64,000 bases of DNA, taken from Paragemmobacter amnigenus (GTDB taxonomy: Bacteria > Pseudomonadota > Alphaproteobacteria > Rhodobacterales > Rhodobacteraceae). Within the stretch, counting starts at the first letter, position 1. Every line of letters begins with the position of its first letter. The stretch is from positions 94,131-158,130 of the forward strand of contig NZ_JAAATX020000012.1 of the NCBI RefSeq assembly GCF_009908265.2. Direction: 5' to 3'. Below the pieces are notes generated by a model that saw only the letters and a list, made by a program, of their open reading frames with translations, was not told the DNA's origin and made no database searches. Of the stretch, positions 29,934 to 38,768 are shown one piece after another. The position numbers and the translations under genes are program-made.

Positions 29934-31298
29934 TCAACGGAAAGCGTGAAGTTGCCCGTTGGCCCCGACCACATAAAGCGTCCCGCCCGCCAGCGCCGGT
30001 GCCGAAGCCGCCCCGCCGGGGATTTCCGCCCCGCCCACCAGCGCGCCATCCGCAGGGTTGAACAGCCGCAGCTGCCCGTCGCCGGACACCACAGCCAGCC
30101 GCCCGCCCGCCAGCACGGGGCCGAAATGCGGGATGATGGCCTTGCGCCGCTTGGGCTTGTCCTTGGTGAAATAGGGCATGTCGATCGCCCAGACAGGCTC
30201 GCCCGTGGCGGCATCCAGACGCACCAGACGGTTCTCGTCATTCACAAGGAAGACCGACCCGCCCACCACCAGCGGCGGGTTCAGCGCGCCCTCGACCGCG
30301 GTCCAGATCCGCTCGCCCGACGAGGTGTCGAAGGCCGCCGTCCGCCCCGAGGCCGTGCCCGCATAGGTCACGTCGCCAAGGATCACCGCATCGCCCGTAA
30401 TGTCGGTCAGCCCGCCATAGGCGCGCCCGACGCGCTGCCCCGTGACAGGGGCCTGCCAGACCTGCACGCCCGACACCTTCAGCGCCGCCGTAATCGACCC
30501 GTTGGCAAAGGGGAAAAGCACCAGATTGGCCCCCACCGACGGCCCCGCCGCACCCAGCACGCCCGTCGCGCCCACGGCACCCGGCACGGTCCATTTCACA
30601 CGGCCCGTATCGGCCGCCACCGCCCAGCCCGACCCGTCGCGCCCTGCCGCATAGACGATCCCGTCCGCCACGGCCGGCGCACCGGTCACGGGGCTGTCCA
30701 GACGCTGCCGCCAGACCACCGCGCCCGTCGCCGCATCCAGCGCGACCAGCTCGCCATAGGCCGTGGTCGCATAGACCCGCCCGCCCGCCGTCGCCAGCCC
30801 GCCGCCCGAGGCACCGCCGCCCCTGTCGAATTCGGCCGTCAGATCGGCCTGCCAGATCACCGCCCCGCCGGTCGAGGTGGCCTGCACCACCGCCGCCGAA
30901 TCCATCGTGAACACGCGCCCATCTGCCACCACGGGGGCGGCGCTGATGCGGTTCTTGCGTCTGTTGCCCGACCCGATGGCCACAGACCACACCCGCGCGG
31001 GCGCCGCCGACAGCGCGCCATGCGGCTGGGCATGGTCCGCCCCGCCGCCGCGATGGGTCCAGGCCGCATTGGCCTGCGCCGCGGGCAGCGAGATCGGCTC
31101 GGCCCGGTTCTCGGGCCGGTCGGGCGGTGCCACGGGGGCGGGCTCGCCCTCCACCGGCACGGATGCCTCCAGATCGGCCCGCACGGGGAAACGTTCCCCC
31201 TGCAGGATCAGCTCGCGTTCACAGCCCGCCAGCACGGCCATCATGGCCAGCCCCGAGATCGTCACCCCAATCCTGCGCGTCACAGTCACGGCTCCCAT
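29934..31298 (-). CDS. BamB-like beta-propeller lipoprotein
   Basis: About 454 residues. The N-terminus MGAVTVTRRIGVTISGLAMM then AVLAGCERE is a lipoprotein signal with lipobox LAGC. The body has seven to eight PQQ-type repeats, seen as recurring GxVxWxxxL and GxLYVVGANGQLHAF strands. BamB is an outer-membrane assembly accessory protein. The neighbours der and a YfgM-like gene reproduce the yfgM-bamB-der order known in E. coli, which supports the role. The start at 31298 was picked because it begins the signal peptide just past the upstream stop; ATG 31313 is an alternative that overlaps that stop. Confidence 0.85.
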   Translation of the reverse strand: MGAVTVTRRIGVTISGLAMMAVLAGCERELILQGERFPVRADLEASVPVEGEPAPVAPPDRPENRAEPISLPAAQANAAWTHRGGGADHAQPHGALSAAPARVWSVAIGSGNRRKNRISAAPVVADGRVFTMDSAAVVQATSTGGAVIWQADLTAEFDRGGGASGGGLATAGGRVYATTAYGELVALDAATGAVVWRQRLDSPVTGAPAVADGIVYAAGRDGSGWAVAADTGRVKWTVPGAVGATGVLGAAGPSVGANLVLFPFANGSITAALKVSGVQVWQAPVTGQRVGRAYGGLTDITGDAVILGDVTYAGTASGRTAAFDTSSGERIWTAVEGALNPPLVVGGSVFLVNDENRLVRLDAATGEPVWAIDMPYFTKDKPKRRKAIIPHFGPVLAGGRLAVVSGDGQLRLFNPADGALVGGAEIPGGAASAPALAGGTLYVVGANGQLHAFR

Positions 31299-31302
31299 CC
31301 CA

Positions 31303-31986
31303 TCAGCCCGCATCGGCCGCTTCCGCCTCTTGCGGCACGGTGGCAGGGGCCACCTCACCGCCAAGGGCGACGATCATCTGTTCCGCCCGCGCCCGCAGGC
31401 CCGAAGGCGATTCCTGGTCGTCCAGCAGCGCGGTCAGGGCGGCAATCGCCTCGTCCGTCTTGCCTTCCTCGACCAGAAGATAGGCCATCTGCTCCAGCGC
31501 CAGCGTCCGGTAGGGACGCCCGGGCGCCGCGATCGGGTCCAGCGCCGCGCGCCGCTCGGCCAGCGCCATGTCGGCCCCCGCGATCACCACCTTCCGCAGC
31601 ACCGCAAGATCGCGATAGCTGGGCGGTTGGGCGGTATCGGCGGCCAGCGCCTCCAGCGCGGCAAGCGCCCCCGCGCGATCCTCGACCGGATCGGTCGACA
31701 GCAACAGCTTCAGGATCGCCGTCTGCGTGCCATCCGTCGGGATCGCCTGCAGGGCCACGCTCCGCTCTGCCGTGCCGCCAAGATCCAGCGCGTCCAGCAC
31801 CGCATCGCCGAAATGCTCGGCCCGCGCCGTGGCCTGCGCCTTCTGCCATTCGGACCAGCCCGCACCGCCCACGATGGCCAGCACCACCAGCACACCGATC
31901 CAGCCATATCTGCGGAACAGCGCGAACAGCCTGTCGCGGCGGACCTCCTCGGTCACCTCTTCGATAAAGCTGTCGGGATTGCTCAC
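31303..31986 (-). CDS. YfgM-like tetratricopeptide membrane protein
   Basis: 227 residues: a cytoplasmic N-terminus (SNPDSFIEEVTEEVRRDRL), one membrane helix (about 28-46, YGWIGVLVVLAIVGGAGWSEW) and a periplasmic TPR-like domain. This is the TPR_21/YfgM layout; YfgM proteins act as ancillary SecYEG or periplasmic chaperone partners. It is immediately upstream of the BamB-like gene, as in enterobacteria. The tail EAEAADAG is acidic and probably unstructured. Confidence 0.85.
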   Translation of the reverse strand: MSNPDSFIEEVTEEVRRDRLFALFRRYGWIGVLVVLAIVGGAGWSEWQKAQATARAEHFGDAVLDALDLGGTAERSVALQAIPTDGTQTAILKLLLSTDPVEDRAGALAALEALAADTAQPPSYRDLAVLRKVVIAGADMALAERRAALDPIAAPGRPYRTLALEQMAYLLVEEGKTDEAIAALTALLDDQESPSGLRARAEQMIVALGGEVAPATVPQEAEAADAG

Positions 31987-32162
31987 GGGCCTCTCCAGTC
32001 CTTTTCCTCCGTCTTACACGCAAGCGGGAACCCTTGCCAAGCCCCGCGCCCTGTCACGGACGGAACCTTGCCGCCTCTTCTTCACCTTCGAAGGGTCAAA
32101 CTTTCTCCATATCCGTCCGTTGTGCTATGGGCCGGTTGCGGTAATCGGTGTCAGGGTGTGTC

Positions 32163-33545
32163 ATGGGTCTCGAATTGCTGTTCTGGCCGCTGCTTCTTGC
32201 GGGCTTCGTAGGCTACGATCTCGTCGCGGCCAATCAGGATGACGGCACCACCTCCACCAACTCGCCCGCCACGGATGACGACCCCGCAGGGTTCGACACG
32301 GGCTATATCGCCACCGACACCACCGCGGGCGCAAAAAGCGATACCGGCGATCCCGATGCCATCGCGCTGTTCGACCCGCAGGATTACGCCGACACCGTCG
32401 CGGGCGGCACGGCCAGCGACAGGCTGCTGCCCGCCGCCGATGGCACCACCACCGCCTTCCTCGGCGCTGCAGGCAATGACAGCATCACCGGCGGCGCGGG
32501 CAATGACTGGGCCGAAGGCGGAACGGGCGACGACGACATCAACCTCGGCTCCGGCAACGATCTCGTCTTCGGGGGCAGCGGCAATGACGCGCTCTATGGC
32601 GGGGACGGCACCGACTTCCTGCATGGCGGCCTCGGGTCCGACAGCCTGTCGGGCGGGGCGGGCAATGACAGCCTGCACGGCGGCGCGGGCAACGACCTGA
32701 TCTCCGGCGGCACCGGCTCCGATACGGCCTATGGCGGGCTGGGCAATGACAGCATCATCGGCGGCGACGACGGCGATCTGGGCTTCGGCGGCGACGGCAA
32801 CGACATCCTGTTCGGCCTATTGGGCAATGACAGCTTGCTGGGCGATGCCGGCAATGACGGGGTCGAGGGCGGCGACGGCAACGACATCATCAACGGCGGC
32901 ACGGGCAACGACAGCCTCCTTGGCGGAGCAGGACGGGACTCGATCTACGGGGACGAGGGCGACGACCTCCTCTCGGGTGATGGCGCGGGCAATGACCTGA
33001 TCGGTCCGGCGGGGGATATCGACATCCTCTTCGGCCGCGCGGGCAATGACACGCTCTTCGGCGGGGCGGGCAACGACTCGCTGTCGGGCGGGACCGAGAA
33101 CGACGCGCTGGCAGGGGGCGAGGGCAACGACTCGCTGCTCGGGGACGAAGGCGATGACAGCCTGACCGGCGGCAATGGCGACGACACGCTTCTGGGCGGG
33201 GTGGGCAATGACGCGCTTGACGGCGCGGCGGGCAATGACAGCCTGTCGGGCGGGGCGGGCAACGACACGCTCTATGGCGGGGGCGGCAGCGACGTTCTGA
33301 CCGGCGGCGACGGGGTGGACGTCTTCGCCCTGCGCGCGGGCTGGACCGCCACGATCACGGATTATGTCCCGACCGACAGTCTGGTCGTGGAATGGACCGG
33401 CACCACCGCGCCGGTCGTGACCGTGACCAACAACACGGGCGCCAATACCAGCACCATCCTACTGGACGGCGTGGCGGTTGCCACGGTGAACGGCACATCG
33501 ACCCTTGCCGCCACGGACATCACCCTGCGGCAGGTAACGACCTGA
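32163..33545 (+). CDS. RTX-type calcium-binding repeat protein
   Basis: 460 residues dominated by hemolysin-type nonapeptides (GGxGxDxLx), for example [20 protein letters not shown], from about residue 100 to 385. These bind Ca2+ and fold into a beta-roll. The N-terminus [20 protein letters not shown] is one hydrophobic segment without a typical signal cleavage site. The C-terminal 70 residues ([20 protein letters not shown] then LVVEW) form a beta-rich cap that may carry a type I secretion signal. No ABC/MFP secretion genes flank it; the downstream convergent Atm1-type ABC is not a type I exporter. The ATG at 32163 follows a gtgtgtc with poor ribosome site; GTG at 32148 is possible. Confidence 0.85.
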   Translation: MGLELLFWPLLLAGFVGYDLVAANQDDGTTSTNSPATDDDPAGFDTGYIATDTTAGAKSDTGDPDAIALFDPQDYADTVAGGTASDRLLPAADGTTTAFLGAAGNDSITGGAGNDWAEGGTGDDDINLGSGNDLVFGGSGNDALYGGDGTDFLHGGLGSDSLSGGAGNDSLHGGAGNDLISGGTGSDTAYGGLGNDSIIGGDDGDLGFGGDGNDILFGLLGNDSLLGDAGNDGVEGGDGNDIINGGTGNDSLLGGAGRDSIYGDEGDDLLSGDGAGNDLIGPAGDIDILFGRAGNDTLFGGAGNDSLSGGTENDALAGGEGNDSLLGDEGDDSLTGGNGDDTLLGGVGNDALDGAAGNDSLSGGAGNDTLYGGGGSDVLTGGDGVDVFALRAGWTATITDYVPTDSLVVEWTGTTAPVVTVTNNTGANTSTILLDGVAVATVNGTSTLAATDITLRQVTT

Positions 33546-33548
33546 TCC

Positions 33549-35381
33549 CTATTCCGCGGCGAGGCTCTCTTCCTCTTCCGCCGATTGCCGCGCCCACATG
33601 GCGGCATAGCGTCCGCCCAGTTCCAGCAATTCCTCATGCGTGCCGGATTCGGCGATCAGCCCCGCCTCCAGCACCACGATCCGGTCCGCATCCGCGATGG
33701 TCGACAGCCGGTGCGCGATGGTGATGACCGTGCGCCCGTGCCCCATCTCGCGCAAGCTGTCCTGGATATCCCGCTCGGTCTGGGTGTCCAGCGCGCTCGT
33801 CGCCTCGTCAAGGATCAGGATCGGCGGATCCTTCAGCAGCGTGCGCGCGATGCCCACCCGCTGCTTCTCGCCCCCCGACAGCTTCAGCCCCCGTTCGCCC
33901 ACCTTCGTCTCGTACCCTTCCGGCAGCGACACGATGAAATCGTGGATCTTCGCCGCCTTCGCCGCCGCCACGATCTCGTCCTCGGTCGCATCCGCGCGGC
34001 CATAGGCGATGTTGTAGCGCACCGTGTCGTTGAACAGCACCGTATCCTGCGGCACCACCCCGATCTGCGCGTGGATCGAGCCTTGCGTCACGTCGCGCAG
34101 ATCCTGCCCGTCGATCCGGATCGCCCCCCCGTTCACGTCATAGAACCGGAACATCAGCCGCGCCACGGTCGACTTGCCCGACCCCGACGGCCCGACCAGC
34201 GCATAGCGCTGCCCCGCAGGCACGGTCAGGTCGATCCCCTTCAGGATCGGCCGCGCGGCGTCATAGCCGAACTCCACCCCGTCAAAGACCACCTCGCCGC
34301 CCCGCACCGCCAGATCAGGCGCGCCGGGCTTGTCCTTCACTTCCGCAGGCTGGCCCAGCAGACCGAACATCTCGCCCATATCCACCAGCGCCTGCCGGAT
34401 CTCGCGATAGACCGTGCCAAGGAAGTTCAGCGGCATGGTGATCTGGATCATATAGGCGTTGACCATCACAAAATCGCCCACCGTCAGCGCACCCCGCTGC
34501 ACGCCCATCGCGGCCATGACCATGACGATCACCAGCCCCGTAGTAATCAACAGCGCCTGCCCCGCGTTCAGGAACGAAAGGCTCTGCCCCGTCTTGACCG
34601 CCGCCACCTCATAGCGCTGCATCGCGCGGTCATAGCGCGCCGCCTCGCGCGCCTCGGCGTTGAAATACTTGACCGTTTCAAAGTTCAGCAGGCTGTCGAT
34701 GGCCTTCTGGTTGGCATCGGTATCCTGCTCGTTCATCTCGCGGCGGATCTTCACCCGCCATTCCGTGACCTTCAGCGTGAAGGTGACGTAAAGCGTGATC
34801 ACCACCACCACGACCGCCATGTAGGAAAAGCCGAAGAGCGTGGCGAAGATCACCGCCACCATCGCCAGTTCCAGAACCAGCGGCCCGATGGAGAACAGCA
34901 TGAAGCGCAACAGGAAGTCGACGCCCTTCACCCCCCGCTCGATGATCCGGCTGAGGCCCCCCGTCTTGCGCGTGATGTGATAGCGCAAGGACAGCGCGTG
35001 GATATGCTGGAAGGTCTGCAAGGCCAGCTTGCGCAGCGCCCGCTGCCCGACACGGACAAAGATCGCATCGCGCAATTCCTGAAAGGCCACCGTCCCCAGC
35101 CGCGCCAGACCATAGGCCACGGTCAGCCCCACCGCCGTCAGCCCCATGATCGTCGCCGCATCCGGCGTGTCGCCCGCCAGATTATCCACCGCCTGCTTGT
35201 AAAGGAACGGGGTCGACACCGACACGATCTTCGCCGCGACAAGCATCAGGAAGGCCCCCACGACGCGCCGCTTCACCCAGCCCTCGCCCTCGGGCCAGAG
35301 ATAGGGCAGCACCCGCCGGATGGTCTGCCACCCGCTCGACGGTTTCTCGATGGCGTCCGGATTGTAGGGGATCTTGCGCAT
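33549..35381 (-). CDS. Atm1-type ABC exporter (glutathione/heavy-metal family)
   Basis: 610 residues: six membrane helices followed by an ATPase domain with GPSGSGKST, LSGGEKQRVGIARTLLKDPP, ILILDEATSALD and the H-loop IAHRLSTI. The membrane part has LSLRYHITRKTGGLSRIIER and ETVKYFNAEAREAARYDRAM, both diagnostic of the Atm1/ABCB7/HMT1 group. Bacterial Atm1 proteins export oxidised glutathione and glutathione-metal conjugates and are tied to Fe-S and metal stress. A homodimer is expected. A small hairpin surrounds the ribosome site just upstream. It is convergent with the RTX gene (3-bp gap). Confidence 0.93.
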   Translation of the reverse strand: MRKIPYNPDAIEKPSSGWQTIRRVLPYLWPEGEGWVKRRVVGAFLMLVAAKIVSVSTPFLYKQAVDNLAGDTPDAATIMGLTAVGLTVAYGLARLGTVAFQELRDAIFVRVGQRALRKLALQTFQHIHALSLRYHITRKTGGLSRIIERGVKGVDFLLRFMLFSIGPLVLELAMVAVIFATLFGFSYMAVVVVVITLYVTFTLKVTEWRVKIRREMNEQDTDANQKAIDSLLNFETVKYFNAEAREAARYDRAMQRYEVAAVKTGQSLSFLNAGQALLITTGLVIVMVMAAMGVQRGALTVGDFVMVNAYMIQITMPLNFLGTVYREIRQALVDMGEMFGLLGQPAEVKDKPGAPDLAVRGGEVVFDGVEFGYDAARPILKGIDLTVPAGQRYALVGPSGSGKSTVARLMFRFYDVNGGAIRIDGQDLRDVTQGSIHAQIGVVPQDTVLFNDTVRYNIAYGRADATEDEIVAAAKAAKIHDFIVSLPEGYETKVGERGLKLSGGEKQRVGIARTLLKDPPILILDEATSALDTQTERDIQDSLREMGHGRTVITIAHRLSTIADADRIVVLEAGLIAESGTHEELLELGGRYAAMWARQSAEEEESLAAE

Positions 35382-35385
35382 GTCA

Positions 35386-35404
35386 GGGGGTCCTTTCGGC
35401 CCCC
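35386..35404 (-). promoter_or_regulatory. Hairpin presenting the ribosome-binding site of the Atm1-type gene
   Basis: Five G-C pairs (35386-35390 with 35400-35404) enclose a 9-nt loop that on the minus strand reads ccgaaagga. The aagga lies in the loop, ending 10 nt from the start codon. It may modulate initiation; no ligand or regulator is implied. Confidence 0.4.
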
Positions 35405-35485
35405 CTACCTATGCCCCTTCGCGCCAAAGCGCCAGAGGGGCGGACCCCGCCCCCCCACACATCCCCCTGTGCAATCCTGTCGCGC

Positions 35486-36928
35486 CTATTCGCCCGACGG
35501 GATGGTAAAGACCTGCCCCGGATAGATCAGGTCGGGGTCGCGGATCTGGTCCTTGTTGGCTTCGAAGACCTGCACGTAAAGGATGCCGTCGCCCAGATTC
35601 TCCGTCGCGATCTTCCACAGGGTGAATCCGGGCTGCACCGTGATCGTCGCAGGCGGCGCGGCCTCCGCATTGGCCTCCGCCGCCGCCTCGCCCGAACCTT
35701 CGCCCGCAGCTTCAACCGTTCCGGCGGTATCGGAACCGCCCTGCGCCGTCGCGGCTCCGGCCTCTTCCGCCACTGCCGCGCCTGCCTCCGGCTCCGCCCC
35801 CGCCGAAGCCGCGGCCAGCGCCTCGACCGTCTCGCGCTTGAAGGGCGTCTCGAAGCGGCTCGTCACCTTGCCGCCCTCGTCCAGCTGATCGACACGCAGC
35901 GTGTAGATCCCCGCCGCCACCTCGCCCAGCGTCACCGCCCAGTCACCGGCTGCCGAAATCGCGGCATCGGCCACGGGCGCATTGTCCAGATAGACCCGCA
36001 CCGCCCGCTCTGCCGTCCCGCGACCCGAGAGCTGCACCGCGCCCTCGGGCGTATAGGTGATGGCGTCGATCGTGACATTCGCCACCAGCTCGGCCGGCAG
36101 CTCCGCCGCCGATTGCAGCACCTTCGCCCCGTCATCGGTGACCAGCAGCGCCGCAGGGGCGGCCGCCGCCTCGGGCGCGGGTTCCGCCCCGCCTTCCGCA
36201 ACGGCCACGGCCACAGGCGCCACCGTCGGCGCGATCACCACGCTCGCACCCGACGGCACCTCGGTCCCGTCGTCCCGTTTCATCACCATTGACAGCACGC
36301 GCGGCGCATTGCTGGGCGCAAGGTTGAACATGGCCACGAAATTCCCCGCGCCATCGGCGGGAACGGCGGCGATCTCCTGCCCCGTCACGCGCAGCGACAG
36401 CATGGTCGACGGCTCGGCCTTGCCCGCAACCAGCGCCGATCCGTCCCGCTCCACCCGCACCAGATCGAAGCTCGGCGCCACGGCAGACGGCAGCGCGGCA
36501 GGCTCTGCCGCAGCCGCCCCGTCGTCCGCAGCCCCGTCGTCCACAGCCCCGTCACCCGCAGCCTCTCCGGCCACAACAGCCTCTGCCGCCCCATCCGCCG
36601 CAGCCTCGCCAGAGGCCGCAGCCTCCTCCGCAGACACCGCCTCTGCCGCCTCCGCCTCCGCAGCCGCGTCGTCTGCAGCCGCTTCGTCCGCAGCCCCTTC
36701 CTCCACCGCCCCTTCCGGCGCGGCCTCGGCCCCTTCGTCCGCACTCCCTCCGGCGGTCCCCTCCGTCGCAGCGCCCGAACCGGTGGGCGTCACCTCTCCG
36801 GTCACCTCGGTCTGCGGGGCCGTCCCGCGCACCGACCACGCCCCGTAAAGCAGCGCCGCGATCACCGCCGCGACCACACCGAACACACCCCCGCGCGCAC
36901 CTGCGGTCATCTCAGCCCAAGGCTTCAT
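35486..36928 (-). CDS. LysM-domain envelope protein with long Ala/Glu-rich region
   Basis: 480 residues: a cytoplasmic start, one membrane helix (about 12-30), then around 100 residues of Ala/Glu/Asp low complexity (for example EEGAADEAAADDAAAEAEAA). Beta-rich segments with Ig-like spacing follow (VRVERDGSALVAGKAEPSTM; YTPEGAVQLSGRGTAERAVR). A second Ala/Glu-rich stretch leads to a C-terminal LysM domain (VQPGFTLWKIATENLGDGIL to IYPGQVFTIPSGE). LysM binds peptidoglycan, so the protein likely bridges inner membrane and cell wall. This architecture is common in Rhodobacteraceae as LysM peptidoglycan-binding protein. The exact role is unknown. Confidence 0.88.
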   Translation of the reverse strand: MKPWAEMTAGARGGVFGVVAAVIAALLYGAWSVRGTAPQTEVTGEVTPTGSGAATEGTAGGSADEGAEAAPEGAVEEGAADEAAADDAAAEAEAAEAVSAEEAAASGEAAADGAAEAVVAGEAAGDGAVDDGAADDGAAAAEPAALPSAVAPSFDLVRVERDGSALVAGKAEPSTMLSLRVTGQEIAAVPADGAGNFVAMFNLAPSNAPRVLSMVMKRDDGTEVPSGASVVIAPTVAPVAVAVAEGGAEPAPEAAAAPAALLVTDDGAKVLQSAAELPAELVANVTIDAITYTPEGAVQLSGRGTAERAVRVYLDNAPVADAAISAAGDWAVTLGEVAAGIYTLRVDQLDEGGKVTSRFETPFKRETVEALAAASAGAEPEAGAAVAEEAGAATAQGGSDTAGTVEAAGEGSGEAAAEANAEAAPPATITVQPGFTLWKIATENLGDGILYVQVFEANKDQIRDPDLIYPGQVFTIPSGE

Positions 36929-37045
36929 CGAAAAAACCCCATCTCCCTGCCGAAGCGGGCGCCTGTTCCCGGCCCCGTCTTCCCTTCACTCCCCAAGCCC
37001 GATAACACGGAACACGGCAACCTCCTACACCCCGAAAGCTTCCCC

Positions 37046-37600
37046 ATGACCGCGCTCCGTTCCGTCTGTGTCTTCTGTGGCTCACGTTCCGGCACCGACC
37101 CCGACCACGTCGCCGCCGCCCGCGCCTTCGGCCAGTCCATCGCGGATCAGGGCTGGCGCCTCGTCTATGGCGCAGGCGACGTGGGCCTGATGGGCGAGGT
37201 GGCGCGCACCGCGCAATCCGCAGGCGCCCCCACCATGGGCGTTATCCCCACCCATCTGATGACCCGCGAACGCGGCAAGCGCGACCTGTCGCAACTCGTG
37301 ATCACCGAGGACATGCACGAACGCAAGAAGGTCATGTTCATGAATTCCGACGCCATCGTCGTCCTGCCGGGCGGGGCCGGAAGCCTCGACGAATTCTTCG
37401 AGGTGCTGACCTGGCGCCAGATCGGCCTGCACCGCAAACCGATCTTCCTGCTCGACGTGAACGGCTACTGGCAGCCCCTCGCCGCCCTCCTCCGCCACGT
37501 CATCGACCAAGGCTTTGCCGAAGAGACGATGCTGTCCTACTACAGCACCGTCCCCGACGTGCCCTCGCTCGTCGCCAGATTGCGCGCCGCCCTCTCCTGA
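37046..37600 (+). CDS. LOG-family nucleoside 5'-monophosphate phosphoribohydrolase
   Basis: 184 residues of the LOG/TIGR00730 Rossmann family: VCVFCGSRSGTDPDHVAAA at the start, YGAGDVGLMGEVA, MHERKKVMFMNSDA and the active-site loop PGGAGSLDE, where Ser replaces the usual Thr of PGGxGTxxE. The family cleaves AMP-type or cytokinin nucleotides to base and ribose 5-phosphate; the bacterial substrate is often AMP-like. The gene is complete and its last 61 bp overlap the 3' end of the convergent rarD. Confidence 0.9.
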   Translation: MTALRSVCVFCGSRSGTDPDHVAAARAFGQSIADQGWRLVYGAGDVGLMGEVARTAQSAGAPTMGVIPTHLMTRERGKRDLSQLVITEDMHERKKVMFMNSDAIVVLPGGAGSLDEFFEVLTWRQIGLHRKPIFLLDVNGYWQPLAALLRHVIDQGFAEETMLSYYSTVPDVPSLVARLRAALS

Positions 37601-38460
37601 CGCCACCCCTCCAGCGAATACAGCGCAAGCGCACCCCAGATCATCCCGAAGGCCACCGCGTGCCAGCCGGTAAAGGGCTCGCGGAAGACCAGCACCGCCA
37701 CGACGGCCTGCAAGGTCGGGTTCAGATATTGCACCAGCCCCAGCGTGGACAGCCGCACCCGCTGCGCCCCCCATGAAAACAGGATCAGCGGCCCCCCCGT
37801 GATCAGCCCCGACAGCGGCAGCATCCATGTGGTGAAGGCATCCGCCCCGAACAGGCCCCCCGCCACCACCCCGCCATGCGCCAGTGCAAGCCAGACCAGC
37901 GCCAGCGGCAGCAGAAGCATCACCTCCGCCGTCACGCTCACCGCCGCCCCCGCCCGCATCTGCTTCTTGATCAACATATAGGGCGCAAAGGTCACCGCCA
38001 GCGCCAGCGCCACCCACGGCGCCACGCCCAGCCCAGCGGTCAGCACGCCCACCGCCCCGCAGGCCAGCGCCACCGCCGCCCCCTGCCCGCGCGACAGCCG
38101 CTCGCCCAGCACCAGGACGCCCAGACAGACACTCACCAGCGGAAAGATGTAATAGCCAAGGCTCGCCTGCACCGCATGGCCCGTCTGGATCGCCCAGATG
38201 AACAGCCCCCAGTTCACCGCCACGATCCCCGCGGCCAGCCGGACCCGCCCCCGCTGCGCCCCGCGCAGCAAGGCGACCGCCTCCCCGATCCGCCCCCGCA
38301 GCGCCAGCGCCACGCCGAAAAAGACAAGGGTCCACAGCGTCCGGTGCGCCAGCACCTCAAGCGGCGGCACATGCGCCATCGCCTTGTAATACAGCGTCGC
38401 CAGACCCCAGATCGTGCAGGCCGCCACGATCGCCACAATGCCCTTGCCCGCCTCGCCCAA
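37540..38460 (-). CDS. rarD: RarD-type EamA transporter
   Basis: About 306 residues with ten membrane helices. GIVAIVAACTIWGLATLYYK and AMAHVPPLEVLAHRTLWTLV open the protein, and LGYYIFPLVSVCLGVLVLGERLSRGQ is RarD-specific. The substrate is unknown (E. coli RarD was linked to chloramphenicol sensitivity). There is no ATG in the right place. I chose the TTG at 38460 with gggagg 8 nt upstream; a frame to 38592 would translate through strong hairpins and adds an Arg/Gly-rich leader. The C-terminal codons overlap the convergent LOG gene by 61 bp. Confidence 0.82.
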   Translation of the reverse strand: MGEAGKGIVAIVAACTIWGLATLYYKAMAHVPPLEVLAHRTLWTLVFFGVALALRGRIGEAVALLRGAQRGRVRLAAGIVAVNWGLFIWAIQTGHAVQASLGYYIFPLVSVCLGVLVLGERLSRGQGAAVALACGAVGVLTAGLGVAPWVALALAVTFAPYMLIKKQMRAGAAVSVTAEVMLLLPLALVWLALAHGGVVAGGLFGADAFTTWMLPLSGLITGGPLILFSWGAQRVRLSTLGLVQYLNPTLQAVVAVLVFREPFTGWHAVAFGMIWGALALYSLEGWRQERAARNLATSEGTSGTVL

Positions 38461-38574
38461 TTCCCGCCCTCCCGCGCCCTGCCCCCTCCTCGCACCCCGC
38501 ACCGATGGCCGCAAGCCGATCCGCGACGGGACGGCGTCAAACACCCCGCCCCTCAGCGCAACGGTCGGGTCCGG

Positions 38575-38672
38575 CCCGTGGCCCAAAGCCACGGGGTGCG
38601 CACGTCCCGCCCCGGCGGGACGCGCGCACCTCTACCGGCGGAGCGTCGAAACGTGCCACTGGCACCTTTCGA
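38575..38672. repeat. Cluster of three hairpins upstream of rarD
   Basis: Hairpin 1: ccgtggc-ccaaa-gccacgg (38575-38593). Hairpin 2: ggtgcgc with inner gtcccgcc/ggcgggac closing at gcgcacc (38594-38629). Hairpin 3: gtcgaaa-c-gtgcca-c-tggcac-c-tttcgac (38644-38672). All stems are perfect. They fill most of the 308-bp rarD-sodB spacer (38461-38768), which otherwise holds only the sodB terminator. Confidence 0.8.
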
Positions 38673-38719
38673 CCCTCCTTGCTTTACTCGGCCAGCAGTC
38701 GAAGCCCCCCGAAAACCAA

Positions 38720-38747
38720 AAGGCCCGCCGCACGCGCGACGGGCCTT
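38720..38747 (-). terminator. Rho-independent terminator after sodB
   Basis: Stem aaggcccg/cgggcctt around a 12-nt GC-rich loop, followed on the minus strand by ttggttttc. It lies 21 nt past the sodB stop. Confidence 0.85.
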
Positions 38748-38768
38748 CCCGAAACCGTCAGACGAAGG

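Noticed and set aside
32460..33310. Regular short repeats resembling a repeat array or CRISPR
   Set aside because: The repeats translate into RTX nonapeptides; there are no unique spacers and no palindromic repeat unit.
33549..35381. Type I secretion ATPase for the neighbouring RTX protein
   Set aside because: Membrane-domain motifs are those of the Atm1/ABCB7 group, there is no HlyD or C39 domain, and the gene is convergent with the RTX gene.
36480..36760. Low-complexity gcagcc/tccgcc stretch as a satellite repeat
   Set aside because: It is the Ala/Glu/Asp-rich segment of the LysM protein and stays in one frame.
37600..38592. Extended rarD start at 38592
   Set aside because: The extra codons run through strong hairpins and give an Arg/Gly-rich leader not expected before the first EamA helix; TTG 38460 has a ribosome site.
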